NCBI GenBank assembly: GCA_934668765.1
Contig: CAKUOH010000005.1
Location: forward strand, 29,987 to 93,986
Direction of reading: 5' to 3'
Length of the DNA stretch: 64,000 nt
From: an uncultured Helicobacteraceae bacterium
GTDB taxonomy: Bacteria > Campylobacterota > Campylobacteria > Campylobacterales > Helicobacteraceae
The first letter of the stretch is position 1. Every line of letters begins with the position of its first letter. The notes beneath the pieces are model-generated. The model was not told the DNA's origin and searched no databases. It worked only from the letters and a program-made list of their open reading frames with translations. Both the position numbers and the translations under genes were made by a program. Positions 18,045 to 28,111 of the stretch are shown here, one piece after another.

Positions 18045-18377
18045 TTATGCCAAATTTTCCCACTTCAATTTCGCGCCACCAAGTATATGAAAATGCAAAT
18101 GTGGCACTTCTTGTCCGCCGTCCGCACCGATATTTGTGATGATTCGATAGCCGTTTTTATCCAAGCCCACTTTTTTTGCCACTTCTTTGATAAAGTCGCT
18201 AATCTCGCCCAAAGTCGCCAAATCCGCGCTTTCAAAATCTTTCGTGCAAATCTTTGGAATCGCAAGGATATGAATGGGGGCTTTGGGATTTATATCATAA
18301 AACGCTAGGAATTTATCGCTCTCAAGCACCTTTTTGCAGGGAATCTCTCCGCTTACAATTTTCTCAAAAATAGTCAT
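18045..18377 (-). CDS. HIT family nucleotide-binding protein (HinT-like)
   Basis: 110 residues with the histidine-triad motif HLHFHILGG near the C-terminus, and the conserved start [40 protein letters not shown]. HinT-type proteins hydrolyse nucleoside phosphoramidates. Length is that of the family. It lies 16 bases upstream of the UPF0323 gene on the same strand, so the two may share a transcript. Confidence 0.92.
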   Translation of the reverse strand: MTIFEKIVSGEIPCKKVLESDKFLAFYDINPKAPIHILAIPKICTKDFESADLATLGEISDFIKEVAKKVGLDKNGYRIITNIGADGGQEVPHLHFHILGGAKLKWENLA

Positions 18378-18560
18378 TTTTATCGCCTTTGTTTTGGATT
18401 TTTGATTCGCGGATTCTTACACAAACTTTGTTAAAATCATATTAAGAAGTGATTGCGAATTGCTTTGCAAATTTTACTTTTTGTAACTTTTTGTAAAAGA
18501 AATCGTGGGCGATTCGCCGAATCTAACTACATTTTTATAGCAAAATTTCAATTTCTTTGC

Positions 18561-18566
18561 TATCAT
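18561..18566 (+). promoter_or_regulatory. Extended -10 promoter element of the hydrogenase operon
   Basis: TGCTATCAT (18558-18566) lies 47 bases before hydA and matches the extended -10 form found before other genes here. Confidence 0.5.
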
Positions 18567-18613
18567 AGTTTCGCACACTTTAAAAATAATCAAAAACATA
18601 AAGGAGATGTTCA

Positions 18614-19774
18614 ATGCAGGAAAGAGAAGAGTTTGAGCGGATTTCTAGGCGATTAGATAATCTTGAAAAAATGCCTGATTTGGTGGAGCAAGAGGGGGAT
18701 ATAAAGTCCGTTTTGGCGCGGAATGGAATCTCACGGCGCGATTTTATGAAATGGGCAGCGGCGATGACTGCGTCTATGGCACTTCCAGCGTCATTTGTCC
18801 CACTAACTGCTAGGGCAGCGGAGTTAGCGGGGCGAATCCCTGTTGTGTGGCTACATATGGCAGAATGCACAGGTTGTAGTGAGAGCTTGTTGCGAAGCGA
18901 TGCGCCTAGCATTGATTCGCTAATCTTTGATTACATAAGCCTTGAGTACCACGAGACCGTTATGGCAGCATCAGGTTGGCAAGCAGAGCAGAATGCAGAA
19001 AATGCAATGAAAACCTATAATGGCAATTATATTTTAATGGTTGAAGGTGGGATTCCTAGCGGTGGAAGCGAGTTTTATTTAACGATTGGCGCACACGGAC
19101 ACACAGGCGCACACAGCGCGAGAGAAGCAGCAAAGGGCGCAAAGGCGATTTTTGCAATCGGCACTTGTTCTAGCTTTGGTGGTGTTCAAGCGGCAAATCC
19201 AAATCCCACAAATGCCGTCCCATTAAGCAAAATCACTAATAAACCTGTAATCAATGTGCCCGGCTGTCCGCCAAGTGAGCGCAATATCGTAGGAAGCGTG
19301 TTGCATTACATTTTGTTTAACGCACTGCCCGCGCTTGATGCTTACAATCGCCCCACTTGGGCTTATGGATTGCGAATCCACGATTTATGCGAGAGACGCG
19401 GACATTTTGACGCTGGCGAATTTGTGCAAAGCTTTGGCGATGAGGGTGCGATGAAAGGCTACTGCCTTTATAAAGTCGGCTGCAAAGGACCATATACTTT
19501 CAATAACTGCTCAAGGCTTGGATTTAATCAACATACAAGTTGGCCTGTGAAAGCAGGACACGGCTGTATCGGCTGCAGTGAGCCAAATTTCTGGGATACG
19601 ATGAGTCCATTTGAAGAACCACTAGCAAACAAACTTTATGCGACTTCATTTAATGGAATCGGCGCAGATAAAACGGCTGACACCGTTGGCGCGGTGCTTT
19701 TGAGTGCGACAGCGATTGGTATTGCGGCACACGCGGCATTATCGATGGCAATGAAAGACAAAGATAGAGATTAA
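18614..19774 (+). CDS. hydA: [NiFe] hydrogenase small subunit
   Basis: A 386-residue Fe-S subunit of the periplasm-facing uptake hydrogenase, carrying electrons from the Ni-Fe site to cytochrome b. The Tat signal SRRDFMK is at residues 40-46, followed by a hydrophobic stretch ending about TARA (68). Cluster ligands are visible in MAECTGCSESLL, IGTCSSFGG, VPGCPPSE and in CLYKVGCKGPYTFNNC/GHGCIGCSEPNFWD. A C-terminal hydrophobic helix (about 355-377) anchors it. First gene of hydABCDE; the start follows AAGGAGATGTTCA. Confidence 0.95.
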   Translation: MQEREEFERISRRLDNLEKMPDLVEQEGDIKSVLARNGISRRDFMKWAAAMTASMALPASFVPLTARAAELAGRIPVVWLHMAECTGCSESLLRSDAPSIDSLIFDYISLEYHETVMAASGWQAEQNAENAMKTYNGNYILMVEGGIPSGGSEFYLTIGAHGHTGAHSAREAAKGAKAIFAIGTCSSFGGVQAANPNPTNAVPLSKITNKPVINVPGCPPSERNIVGSVLHYILFNALPALDAYNRPTWAYGLRIHDLCERRGHFDAGEFVQSFGDEGAMKGYCLYKVGCKGPYTFNNCSRLGFNQHTSWPVKAGHGCIGCSEPNFWDTMSPFEEPLANKLYATSFNGIGADKTADTVGAVLLSATAIGIAAHAALSMAMKDKDRD

Positions 19775-19784
19775 GGGGGAGAAA

Positions 19785-21512
19785 ATGACAAAACGAATCG
19801 TAGTAGACCCTATCACAAGGATTGAAGGGCATTTGAGAGTTGAAGTTGTGGTAGATGAAAATAATGTGATAAAGGACGCATTTTCTAGCTCTACGCTTTG
19901 GCGTGGATTAGAAAAAATCGTTCGCAATCGCGACCCGCGCGATGCAGGATTTTTGATGCAACGAATCTGTGGCGTTTGCACTTACTCACATTACAAAGCG
20001 GGAATTACAGCAGTAGAAAATGCGCTAGGCATTACGCCACCGCCAAATGCGGAATTAGTGCGCTCACTTATGAATATCTCGCTTATCTTGCACGACCACA
20101 CTGTGCATTTTTACACGCTTCACGGACTTGATTGGTGCGATATAACTTCTGCACTTAAAGCAGACCCTGCAAAAGCGTCTAAAATCGCGTTTAATTACTC
20201 TGATTTCCCGCTTAATACGGGCGAAAATGAACTCAAAGCCGTCCAAGCAAAAGTTGCAGATTTTGTAAAAAAAGGTGCGTTAGGACCATTTGCAAATGCT
20301 TATTGGGGACATAAAACCTATCGATTTAGCCCTGAGCAAAATCTAATCGTGCTTTCGCATTATTTGAAATTGCTTGAAGTGCAAAGGGTTGCTGCGCAAA
20401 TGATGGCGATTTTTGGCTCTAAACAGCCCCACCCGCAAAGTTTAACCGTGGGCGGAATCACTTCGGTAATGGATATGCTAGACCCTAGTCGTTTGGGCGA
20501 TTGGCTGACTAAATATCAATATGTCGCAGATTTTGTCAATCGTGCTTACTACCCTGATGTGCTTATGGCAGCGGAAGTTTATAAAAATGAGCCAAGCGTC
20601 CTAAAAGGCTCTGGTGTCAAAAACTTTATGTGTTTCCAAGAAGTGCCACTTGGCAATGGCGAATATTTGTATAGTAGCGGATACATTAAAGATTACGACA
20701 TTTCTAAAATTTATGAGATTGATGAAAAGCTAATTAGCGAAGAAGCTACGCACTCGTGGTATAAAAATGACAAGCCATTGCACCCATATCAAGGCGAAAC
20801 AGAGCCAAATTACACGGGATTTAAAGACGGCAAAAGCATAGGACCAAATTTAAAAGAAGTCGATAGCAAATTGCTTGACACAGAGGGCAAATACAGCTGG
20901 ATAAAATCGCCTCGCTATGATGGAATGCCTATGGAAGTGGGACCTTTGGCAGCTATTGCCGTGGGACTAGCAAGTAAAAATCCGCGAATCACAACCATTG
21001 CCACAAAATTCCTAAAAGACACAGGACTTCCTGCAACCGCGCTATTTAGCACTTTGGGACGCACGGCTGCTAGACTTTTGGAGTGCAAATTAAGTGCGGA
21101 TTACGGCATTGAAGCCTTTAACGCACTTATTGAAAATATCAAGTCTGGAGATAAGCGAACCTGTGCGCCATACTCAATCGACAAAAACAAAACTTACGAG
21201 GGACGCTATATCGGCAATGTGCCACGAGGAATGTTAAGCCATTGGGTTAGAATCGAAAATGGCGTAGTGGCGAATTATCAAGCAGTCGTGCCATCTACTT
21301 GGAATGCAGGACCGCGCGATGCAAAAGAGCAAAAGGGACCTTATGAAGCGAGTTTGATTGGCATAAAGATTGCGAATCTTACCCAGCCTCTTGAAATCAT
21401 AAGGACGATTCATTCATTTGACCCTTGCATTGCGTGTGCGGTGCATTTGATGGATGTAAAAGGCAATGATTTAGGCGAGTATAAGGTGAATCCCGCGACA
21501 TTACGAGCATAA
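19785..21512 (+). CDS. hydB: [NiFe] hydrogenase large subunit
   Basis: A 575-residue catalytic subunit. The four cysteines that bind the Ni-Fe centre are in RICGVC (C62, C65) and DPCIACAVH (C548, C551). A 21-residue tail after the last His is the extension removed by the HydD peptidase during maturation. It begins 10 bases after hydA with AAGGGGGAG as ribosome-binding site. It catalyses H2 oxidation, feeding electrons to the quinone pool; with the frd genes at 40-43 kb this gives H2-to-fumarate respiration. Confidence 0.96.
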   Translation: MTKRIVVDPITRIEGHLRVEVVVDENNVIKDAFSSSTLWRGLEKIVRNRDPRDAGFLMQRICGVCTYSHYKAGITAVENALGITPPPNAELVRSLMNISLILHDHTVHFYTLHGLDWCDITSALKADPAKASKIAFNYSDFPLNTGENELKAVQAKVADFVKKGALGPFANAYWGHKTYRFSPEQNLIVLSHYLKLLEVQRVAAQMMAIFGSKQPHPQSLTVGGITSVMDMLDPSRLGDWLTKYQYVADFVNRAYYPDVLMAAEVYKNEPSVLKGSGVKNFMCFQEVPLGNGEYLYSSGYIKDYDISKIYEIDEKLISEEATHSWYKNDKPLHPYQGETEPNYTGFKDGKSIGPNLKEVDSKLLDTEGKYSWIKSPRYDGMPMEVGPLAAIAVGLASKNPRITTIATKFLKDTGLPATALFSTLGRTAARLLECKLSADYGIEAFNALIENIKSGDKRTCAPYSIDKNKTYEGRYIGNVPRGMLSHWVRIENGVVANYQAVVPSTWNAGPRDAKEQKGPYEASLIGIKIANLTQPLEIIRTIHSFDPCIACAVHLMDVKGNDLGEYKVNPATLRA

Positions 21513-21523
21513 GGGGGCGTAAA

Positions 21524-22306
21524 ATGAAATCAACGATTTTAAAGTCGGCAAAAAAGACTGCGAATCTAGCGGCAAATCTCAAAGATAGTTTGGATACAAG
21601 TGCAGTGCCAAAAAGCACGGCACGGAAAGCAAAAGTTTTTGAGCGCACTTTGACTTTTAGTCCTGTGGTGCGATTGTTTCATTGGGTGCGGGCATTTAGT
21701 ATATTTTTCTTAATTTTTAGCGGATTTTATATTGCATATCCATTCCTTGCGCCCGAGCCAAATACCGAGCCTACGAATTTCCTTTACGCACTATTTCGCA
21801 GTTGGCATATTATGGTGGGATTTTTGCTAATTTCTGTGTCATTTTTTAGAATTTATTTTTACTTTTTTGTTAGCAAAAATTCAAATGAGCGAATGAGCGC
21901 GCAGGATTTGGTAAATCCAAAAATTTGGATTGCACAGATTAAAAATTACTTGTTTTTAGGACCGCACCCGCACATTCACGGCGTTTATAATCCGCTTCAA
22001 TATTTTGCGTATTTATTTTTGGGGATTCTTGTGCTAATCATATCGCTTACAGGCGTGGTGCTTTATTATAATGTCTATCACGATGGGCTTGGCGCGATTT
22101 TGGGTGCGTGTTTTAAGTGGTTTGAAGTGCTTTGTGGTGGATTAGCAAATGTGCGACAGATTCACCATATCACTACTTGGGCGATTTGTATTTTTATCCC
22201 CATACATATTTATATGGCAGTTTGGAATGCCGTGAAACAGCCTGATGGTGGGGTGGATTCGATTGTGGGTGGTTATCGCTATCAACAAAAAAGCGATGAA
22301 TCTTAA
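21524..22306 (+). CDS. hydC: Ni/Fe-hydrogenase cytochrome b subunit
   Basis: 260 residues; a cytoplasmic N-terminal about 50 residues and then four membrane helices (about 58-80, 96-116, 158-182, 218-238). Histidines placed for heme b include those in [19 protein letters not shown] and [21 protein letters not shown]. It moves electrons from HydA to menaquinone. The N-terminal extension ([25 protein letters not shown]) is longer than usual. Spacing of 11 bases to hydB shows one operon. Confidence 0.93.
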   Translation: MKSTILKSAKKTANLAANLKDSLDTSAVPKSTARKAKVFERTLTFSPVVRLFHWVRAFSIFFLIFSGFYIAYPFLAPEPNTEPTNFLYALFRSWHIMVGFLLISVSFFRIYFYFFVSKNSNERMSAQDLVNPKIWIAQIKNYLFLGPHPHIHGVYNPLQYFAYLFLGILVLIISLTGVVLYYNVYHDGLGAILGACFKWFEVLCGGLANVRQIHHITTWAICIFIPIHIYMAVWNAVKQPDGGVDSIVGGYRYQQKSDES

Positions 22307-22337
22307 AGATTCACGGCAAATCTAGTGGCAAATCTTT

Positions 22338-22877
22338 ATGAAAGTGCTAATCCTTGGTATCGGCAATATTTTATTTGGCGATGAGGGGATTGGCGTCCAT
22401 TTATCAAACTATCTCAAAGTAAATTACGCTTTTAAATCAAGCGCACATAGTTTGCAAATCATTGACGGCGGGACTTTGGCACAAGGGCTAATCCCGCTAA
22501 TTACTGAAAATGACTTTGTGATTTTGATAGATTGCATAAACGCGGATAATGCTAAAATCGGCGATGTGTTTGCCTTTGATTTTAACGCTGTCCCGCTGAA
22601 TGTGAATTGGCAGGGCACTGCGCACGAAGTAGAAATGCTACAAACGCTAAAAATGATTGAAATGCTAGGCGATTTGCCGACAATAAAGATTGTAGCGACA
22701 ATTCCGCATATTTTAGATTCGGATACGACTTTTGAATTATCCCAAACGATAAAAAAGTCTGCTATGACAATGCGCGATGAGGTTTTTGCACATTTGAAAA
22801 ACTTGGGCTTTGAGATAGAAAAAATCGCCGATAGAGATTTGCAAGACATCGCAAATCTCTCATATAAGGGCTTTTAA
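22338..22877 (+). CDS. hydD: Hydrogenase maturation protease
   Basis: A 179-residue HyaD/HybD-type endopeptidase that removes the C-terminal tail of HydB after nickel is inserted. The start has the family motif LGIGNILFGDEGIGVHL (Glu16 and the later Asp of LIDCIN are nickel-sensing ligands, with a His in TAHEVEML). Fourth gene of the hyd operon, 31 bases after hydC. Confidence 0.93.
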   Translation: MKVLILGIGNILFGDEGIGVHLSNYLKVNYAFKSSAHSLQIIDGGTLAQGLIPLITENDFVILIDCINADNAKIGDVFAFDFNAVPLNVNWQGTAHEVEMLQTLKMIEMLGDLPTIKIVATIPHILDSDTTFELSQTIKKSAMTMRDEVFAHLKNLGFEIEKIADRDLQDIANLSYKGF

Positions 22878-22882
22878 CGCAA

Positions 22883-24586
22883 ATGACTTTAAAATTCACA
22901 TTTTTTTGCAAAAATGCAAATATAGATTATTTTTTGGGACTTTTGCAAAAAATAGCACAAAATTTTGGCGTTGAATCTTGCGTAGATTTTGGCACAGAAT
23001 CGCTAGATTTTTACGCAAGTGGCGAAAATTTAGGCGATTTTGCCACTGCACTGACAAATGAAATCCCTTTGTCGCTTTATTTTCGCTTTAAAAATGTGGA
23101 AGTTTGCGAAAAACCCACGCATTTAAAACCCTTACAGAACGCCCAATCTAGCGAAAATATTTTAAGCGTGAGTGAAATAAATGCGCGTAAATTTTTGCAA
23201 GATACCGCGCTTAAAGATAGATTGCAAGATTTGTGCGATCGCCTTAAAAATAGGCGCGAAATTGCGCTAAATACAAGCAAAGGCAAAATCGTGCTTTTTA
23301 CACAAAAAAGCGATTCGCAAAAGCACGATGATTTGCGCGATTTGCAAGGCGATTCGCAAAAGCACGATTCACAAGACAATGATTTTGATTTTATTTTGGC
23401 AAATGATATTTCTACGCTAAATCTCTACACTCGCGCATCACAGGATGAAATCAATGCTTTGGCGACTTTTGAAAAACCGCTTATTAGATTATCAATTAAG
23501 GAAGTTTTTGTCAAAGAAGTGGGCGCAAAAAACGCGCTTTTTATTTTGCCCTTTGATATAGATTTTCGTTTTATTTTTTCACTTTTGGAAGTGCCGTTTT
23601 TATTTGCAAAACGCACGGATTCTACGGATAATTTTTTTGAAATTGTTGTGGGACAAAGGGGTTATTTTTTGGAGAAAAAATTTTTAGATTCACGCGAATC
23701 AAAAATTTCAAATTTATCGCAATTTTTGGATTTAAACTTTGCGTCTTTGTGCGAAGCGCGAAGCGATGCAAAGCAATCCGCAGGATTTGTGAGCAAAGCG
23801 AAACAATCATCTATAAAAGTGGATTGCCACGATTCCACGCAAAGCGTGGAATCTCGCAATGACAAAAATCTTTTTATCGCCTACATTAGCACGGCAAATC
23901 CCACGCTTTTGGCAAATTTAGGCGATAAAATACCACACATTAAAATCAATTTTGACAAAAATCCCAAAAATATTTTGGCAAAAATCTCAACGCTAGAAAA
24001 TGGAGATAAACTCATCGCAAATTTTAAGCGCGAGTTTGGGGAGCGATATGAAGCGATTCAAGCATTAAATTCCGCGCCACAAATAAGCGAAAATATTACC
24101 GATATTTTTGAATGTGCCGCGATGATTTTGGGCGCGTCCAAAAGCGAATCCACAAACGAATCTCAAAGCAAATGCCAAAGCAAATCCACAAATAAATCTC
24201 AAAATAAACGCTTCATTTTTCAACTAGCACAATCCTGTCTGCGTGATATTAGTCCAAAAGTGGATTTTAAAAATATCAAAATTGACGATTCGCTCCACTA
24301 TGATGCGAATCTAACGATTCGCTCCATTATTAGCTTTACACTTGCAGGGACGGAGCGCGAAATTATCGCTTATGGATTGCTAGAATCTTTGGTGGATTAT
24401 TTGGTGCTTATTTTTAGGGACGCGCAGAATAAAAATTACATTAAAAGCATAGGAATTATTGGCGATTTATTCGCAAATAAGATATTTTTTGATAAAATCA
24501 CTAAGAAAATTCCCGCAAATTTTGATTTGATATTGCCTAAATATTTGGATTTTAAAAATTGCGAAAATATCGATAGTGAGGGGTAA
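22883..24586 (+). CDS. hydE: Hydrogenase accessory protein HydE-like, with repeat insertions
   Basis: 567 residues, in the position of hydE in the Helicobacter hydABCDE operon and only 5 bases after hydD. The C-terminal part (AQSCLRDISPKVDF; SLHYDANLTIRSIISFTLAG) is the better conserved region; the biochemical role is not known to me beyond a need in hydrogenase formation. The middle has several additions: a tandem duplication giving DSQKHD twice (around residues 143-162), and a stretch at about 290-327 composed of translated family 1 sequence (ARSDAKQS; VDCHDSTQSVESRNDK). Further low-complexity NESQSK/NKSQNK runs occur near 430. These additions make it longer than typical. Confidence 0.72.
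   Translation: MTLKFTFFCKNANIDYFLGLLQKIAQNFGVESCVDFGTESLDFYASGENLGDFATALTNEIPLSLYFRFKNVEVCEKPTHLKPLQNAQSSENILSVSEINARKFLQDTALKDRLQDLCDRLKNRREIALNTSKGKIVLFTQKSDSQKHDDLRDLQGDSQKHDSQDNDFDFILANDISTLNLYTRASQDEINALATFEKPLIRLSIKEVFVKEVGAKNALFILPFDIDFRFIFSLLEVPFLFAKRTDSTDNFFEIVVGQRGYFLEKKFLDSRESKISNLSQFLDLNFASLCEARSDAKQSAGFVSKAKQSSIKVDCHDSTQSVESRNDKNLFIAYISTANPTLLANLGDKIPHIKINFDKNPKNILAKISTLENGDKLIANFKREFGERYEAIQALNSAPQISENITDIFECAAMILGASKSESTNESQSKCQSKSTNKSQNKRFIFQLAQSCLRDISPKVDFKNIKIDDSLHYDANLTIRSIISFTLAGTEREIIAYGLLESLVDYLVLIFRDAQNKNYIKSIGIIGDLFANKIFFDKITKKIPANFDLILPKYLDFKNCENIDSEG
23309..23367. repeat. Direct repeat within hydE
   Basis: GATTCGCAAAAGCACGAT occurs twice, about 40 bases apart, giving DSQKHD twice in the protein. 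Confidence 0.75.
23687..23700. repeat. Short GATTC-ACGC-GAATC palindrome in hydE
   Basis: The 14-base palindrome (reverse form of GATTCGCGTGAATC), read as DSRES. Confidence 0.5.
23743..23779. repeat. Degenerate family 1 repeat inside hydE
   Basis: GTCTTTGTGCGAAGCGCGAAGCGATGCAAAGCAATCC-like sequence; the GCAATCC end is intact and the left end is altered. In frame, gives ARSDAKQS. Confidence 0.5.
23821..23863. repeat. Family 1 repeat inside hydE, perfect hairpin
   Basis: GGATTGCCAC, then GATTCCACGC-AAA-GCGTGGAATC, a perfect 10-bp stem, then TCGCAATGAC. Translated in frame as about residues 313-327 (VDCHDSTQSVESRND). Confidence 0.9.
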
Positions 24587-24587
24587 A

Positions 24588-26240
24588 TTGCAAGATATAC
24601 GAACGAAATTTAGACTATTTTTATTTATTCCGCTAATTTTTATTTTAAGTATCAATGTGCTTTACATTCTGCTTGGCGTGTGGGTTTGGAGAGTATTTAA
24701 GGACAGCGCATTTTATAGTAGCGTGTTTATTTCCACATATATCGGCATTATCGCGTTACTAAATCTTATATTTTTCGCATTTATCGTGCTTATTTCAAGC
24801 AAATATATTAGAAATGACTTGCTAAGTGGCATTAGCGATTTTTATGTGGATATGCGAAATTTTTACGAAAACAACAAATTTGGATTCCAAAGTTGGGCAC
24901 AGCGAATCATAAAATCCCCCAAAGAAATCGCCGAGCTATCAAAATATTTTCACAACAATATCGCAAATCAAATCTATTGGCTAAATAGCAAAATCACCAC
25001 CGACCAGCTCACAGGACTGCGGACTAGCATAATCTTGCGCCAAGATTTAGAGCAGTATCCAAATCATGTAATTGCCGTGCTAAATTTAAGCAATTTTAAG
25101 GAAATAAATAGCTTTTATGGAGTGAAACTCGCTGATGATATTTTATACTCTGTGGCACAAGTGCTAAAAAGCTACTTTAAAAACGAAAATTACCTGCTGT
25201 ATAGGATTCACGGCGATGACTTTGCGATTTTATGGACAAACTGCACGGATAGGGGCGTTTTTATCCAAAAACTAGAAGGATTTTTGGATTATTTGGGGAA
25301 AAAAGAGATTTTGATTGACAACTACACTTATCTTAATATCTCCGCGACTATCGGCGTGGCGTTTTCCTATGAGAGCGCGAAGTATAGTATGGTAAATGCG
25401 ACAATGGCACTCCACCACGCCAAAGAATACAAAAATCCTATTGTCGTCTATAATCGCAATTTGCCCATTTTAAATGTCTTTAAAAACAACATTCAATACA
25501 CCGAAATCGTCTATCAGGCTTTAAAAAACAAAGATGTGATTCCATATTTTCAAAAAATCTATGGGATTCAGCCACACACGGCAAATGAAGAGCGAATCAA
25601 ATTTGAAGCATTGATGAGAATCAAAGACAGAGACGGGCATATCATTTTGCCCGGGCTATTTTTGGAGGTGGCAAAGCGTTCTAGCTCATATTCCAAACTC
25701 TCACGCCTTATGATTGAATCCACTTTCGCGCAACTTGCCTGGCATAAGGACTGCGTATTTTCAGTAAATCTTGCGCTAGAAGATATGAACTCAGCGGATT
25801 TTTTGATGTGGTTTATGGATAGAATAGCGCATTATAAAGTCGAGGGCAGAGTGGTTGCGGAAATCACCGAGCAAGAGAGCGTGGAGGATTTTGAGAGCGT
25901 AAATAATTTTATCGCAAAGATTAAAGATATAGGCGTCAAAATCGCGCTAGATGACTTTGGTAGCGGGTATTCTAACTTTTCGATTTTGATGAAATTGCAG
26001 ATTGATTATCTAAAGATTGATGGCTCACTCATCAAAAATATCGATAAAGATAAAAACGCGCAGATTATCGTAAAAACGATTGTGCAGTTTGCGCAGGATT
26101 TGAATATTAAGACAATCGCGGAATTTGTCTGTTCCAAAGAGATTTTTGAAGTGGTAAAAGATATGGGAATCGACTATGCGCAAGGGTATTTTGTAGGGAA
26201 ACCTGATGCAGAAATAGATATGAATCCGCCAAAGATTTAA
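24588..26240 (+). CDS. GGDEF/EAL-domain protein, probable c-di-GMP phosphodiesterase
   Basis: About 550 residues. Two membrane helices (about 10-32 and 43-65) precede a linker, a degenerate GGDEF domain (HGDDF replaces GGDEF) and a C-terminal EAL domain. The EAL motifs are present: FEALMRI, EITEQES, DDFGSGYSN and YLKIDGSLIKNI. It therefore probably degrades c-di-GMP and does not make it. The start is uncertain: TTG at 24588 has GAGGGG just upstream, and GTG at 24576 overlaps hydE. It follows the hyd operon directly, though no role in hydrogenase is implied. Confidence 0.85.
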   Translation: MQDIRTKFRLFLFIPLIFILSINVLYILLGVWVWRVFKDSAFYSSVFISTYIGIIALLNLIFFAFIVLISSKYIRNDLLSGISDFYVDMRNFYENNKFGFQSWAQRIIKSPKEIAELSKYFHNNIANQIYWLNSKITTDQLTGLRTSIILRQDLEQYPNHVIAVLNLSNFKEINSFYGVKLADDILYSVAQVLKSYFKNENYLLYRIHGDDFAILWTNCTDRGVFIQKLEGFLDYLGKKEILIDNYTYLNISATIGVAFSYESAKYSMVNATMALHHAKEYKNPIVVYNRNLPILNVFKNNIQYTEIVYQALKNKDVIPYFQKIYGIQPHTANEERIKFEALMRIKDRDGHIILPGLFLEVAKRSSSYSKLSRLMIESTFAQLAWHKDCVFSVNLALEDMNSADFLMWFMDRIAHYKVEGRVVAEITEQESVEDFESVNNFIAKIKDIGVKIALDDFGSGYSNFSILMKLQIDYLKIDGSLIKNIDKDKNAQIIVKTIVQFAQDLNIKTIAEFVCSKEIFEVVKDMGIDYAQGYFVGKPDAEIDMNPPKI

Positions 26241-26274
26241 TAAAATTTTTTCATAGAATTTAAGATTCTTATGC

Positions 26275-26280
26275 TAAAAT
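26275..26280 (+). promoter_or_regulatory. Extended -10 promoter element of secG
   Basis: TGCTAAAAT (26272-26280), 40 bases before secG; the only gap in this strand's gene series here. Confidence 0.45.
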
Positions 26281-26319
26281 TCGCGGATTTTTAACGCAAA
26301 ATTTTATGGAGCAAATCAA

Positions 26320-26697
26320 ATGACAAGCATTTTGTTAGTTATACAGATTATTTTAGCCATCATTATAACCATTGCAGTCCTATTGCAGAAAAGCTCAAGT
26401 ATCGGGCTTGGCGTGTATAGCGGGAGCAATGAGAGTCTTTTTGGCGCAAAAGGACCTGCTGGATTTATGGCAAAATTTACTATGCTAGTGGGGCTAATTT
26501 TTATCGCAAACACCATTGCGCTGGGGTATTTTTATAACAAAGAGACAAGCAAATCTGTGATGGATAATAAGGCACTGCAAGTTGAGCAAAAAGAAGAAAA
26601 ATTTGCAAATCCACCAGCGAATCCGCTAGATAATTTTAGTGCGCCAAATGTGCCTTTTGATTCTAAATCGCCCTTTGGCGAATTGCCCAAAAAGTGA
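26320..26697 (+). CDS. secG: Preprotein translocase subunit SecG
   Basis: 125 residues with two membrane helices (about 2-21 and 50-70) and the family core [35 protein letters not shown]. SecG assists SecYE during export. The C-terminal about 45 residues are a charged/Pro-rich tail. frr follows after 7 bases; the order secG-frr-pyrE-RDD protein is that of H. pylori. Confidence 0.94.
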   Translation: MTSILLVIQIILAIIITIAVLLQKSSSIGLGVYSGSNESLFGAKGPAGFMAKFTMLVGLIFIANTIALGYFYNKETSKSVMDNKALQVEQKEEKFANPPANPLDNFSAPNVPFDSKSPFGELPKK

Positions 26698-26704
26698 GCC
26701 AACT

Positions 26705-27259
26705 ATGCAAGAAGTTTATAATCACACAAAAGAAAGTATGCAAAAAAGTATTGACGCCCTAAAACGCGACTTTGGGACGCTCCGCAGTGGCAAGGTTTCT
26801 GTTAGTATTTTGGATAATATTCGCGTGGATTATTATGGCACTCCCACACCACTAAATCAAGTAGGCTCGGTGATTGCCCAAGATGCCACCACGATAATCG
26901 TAACGCCGTGGGATAAAAATTTGCTAAAAGATACCGAACGCGCCATAGCAGAGGCAAATATCGGGGTAAATCCAAACAGCGATAGCGAGAGCGTGAAGCT
27001 ATTTTTTCCACCGATGACAAAAGAGCAGCGAGGGCAAATCGCCAAAGAGGCAAAATCTATGGGCGAAAAAACCAAAATCGCACTTCGTAATATCCGCCAA
27101 GATTCAAATAATGCCATTAAAAAGTTAGAAAAAGACAAGGGCATTACCGAAGATGAGAGCAGAGCAGGGCTAAATGAGGTGCAGAAAATCACTGATGAGT
27201 TTGTGAAAAAGGTCGATGAGATGGTGAAACATAAGGAAGAGGAAATTTTAAAAGTTTAG
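26705..27259 (+). CDS. frr: Ribosome recycling factor
   Basis: 184 residues, the normal length. Signatures include [36 protein letters not shown] and [21 protein letters not shown]. It splits post-termination ribosomes with EF-G. The start is the ATG at 26705 ([12 protein letters not shown]); a longer frame reaching back into secG has no ribosome-binding site. A partial family 2 repeat begins 5 bases after the stop. Confidence 0.95.
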   Translation: MQEVYNHTKESMQKSIDALKRDFGTLRSGKVSVSILDNIRVDYYGTPTPLNQVGSVIAQDATTIIVTPWDKNLLKDTERAIAEANIGVNPNSDSESVKLFFPPMTKEQRGQIAKEAKSMGEKTKIALRNIRQDSNNAIKKLEKDKGITEDESRAGLNEVQKITDEFVKKVDEMVKHKEEEILKV

Positions 27260-27264
27260 CGCGA

Positions 27265-27317
27265 CAATTTGTGTCTTGGGTATGCAATTTGCGTTATTTT
27301 CACACAATTCAGCGTGA
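27265..27317. repeat. Family 2 repeat, truncated copy after frr
   Basis: CAATTTGTGTCTTGGGTATGCAATTTGCG... matches the left third of the full-length copies and is then lost. The CAATTTG end faces frr, 5 bases past its stop codon. Confidence 0.65.
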
Positions 27318-27338
27318 ATCGAAAAAATAAAAAATTCC

Positions 27339-27369
27339 ACCTCCCTTGCGGAGGGGGCTGGGGGTGGGT
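27339..27369. repeat. Family 3 C/G-rich repeat, short copy
   Basis: CACCTCCCTTGCGGAGGGGG followed by CTGGGGGTGGG: the CCTCC-TTGC-GGAGG hairpin of family 3. Confidence 0.75.
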
Positions 27370-27413
27370 TTCTATTTTTAAAATAGAAATTTTACATTAC
27401 TTTGTCATTGCGA

Positions 27414-27442
27414 GATTTTGCAAAGCAAAATCGTGGCAATCT
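27414..27442. repeat. Family 1 repeat in the pyrE leader
   Basis: GTCATTGCGA-GATTTTGC-AAA-GCAAAATC-GTGGCAATCT: perfect 8-bp stem. It ends 30 bases before the pyrE start codon and would lie in the pyrE leader or the frr-pyrE spacer RNA. Confidence 0.9.
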
Positions 27443-27472
27443 ATAAGATACAATGCAATAAAAAGGAAAAGA

Positions 27473-28084
27473 ATGGACATTAAAAAATATTATTTAGAAG
27501 CAAATGCCTTGCTAGAAGGACATTTCTTGCTTTCAAGTGGGAATCACTCGGCATTCTATTTACAATCTGCCAAAGTGCTAGAAAATCCTAAAATAGCAGA
27601 GATTTTGCTAGGCGAACTTGCTAGACAGATTAAGTCAAGTGGTGTGCAGGTAGATTGCGTTTGCTCCCCTGCAATCGGCGGGATTCTTGCAGGATACGAA
27701 CTTGCACGGGCTTTGGGAGTGAATTTTATCTTTACTGAGCGTATAAATGGAGTGATGGCGTTACGGCGCGGATTTAGCGTAAGTCGCGGAGCAAAAGTGC
27801 TAATTTGCGAGGATATAATCACAACAGGCGGAAGCGCGGTTGAATCAGCCCTTTGCGTGGAATCGCTTGGTGCAAAAGTCATAGCTTACGCATCTTTGGC
27901 AAATCGCGGATTTTGCAAAAGTGCGAATCTAAAAAGCGCAGATTCAAAGGTAGAATGTAAATTACCCCAAAATCTGCCATTTTTCACGCTAGAAAATTTT
28001 GATTTTGAAATGTTTGCGCCAGAATCTTGCCCCCTTTGCAAACAAGGTAGCACTGCCATAAAGCCCGGCAGTCGTGGCAATTAG
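27473..28084 (+). CDS. pyrE: Orotate phosphoribosyltransferase
   Basis: 203 residues. The PRPP-binding motif [17 protein letters not shown] and the flexible-loop region are present, along with [17 protein letters not shown]. It makes OMP from orotate and PRPP in pyrimidine synthesis. The start at 27473 has AAAAAGGAAAAGA upstream; the longer frame from 27269 is translated repeat sequence and is rejected. Unlike the tight secG-frr junction, about 210 bases filled with three kinds of repeat separate frr and pyrE. Confidence 0.94.
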   Translation: MDIKKYYLEANALLEGHFLLSSGNHSAFYLQSAKVLENPKIAEILLGELARQIKSSGVQVDCVCSPAIGGILAGYELARALGVNFIFTERINGVMALRRGFSVSRGAKVLICEDIITTGGSAVESALCVESLGAKVIAYASLANRGFCKSANLKSADSKVECKLPQNLPFFTLENFDFEMFAPESCPLCKQGSTAIKPGSRGN

Positions 28085-28111
28085 CGCGAATCTAATGCGC
28101 ATTTAGCAAAA

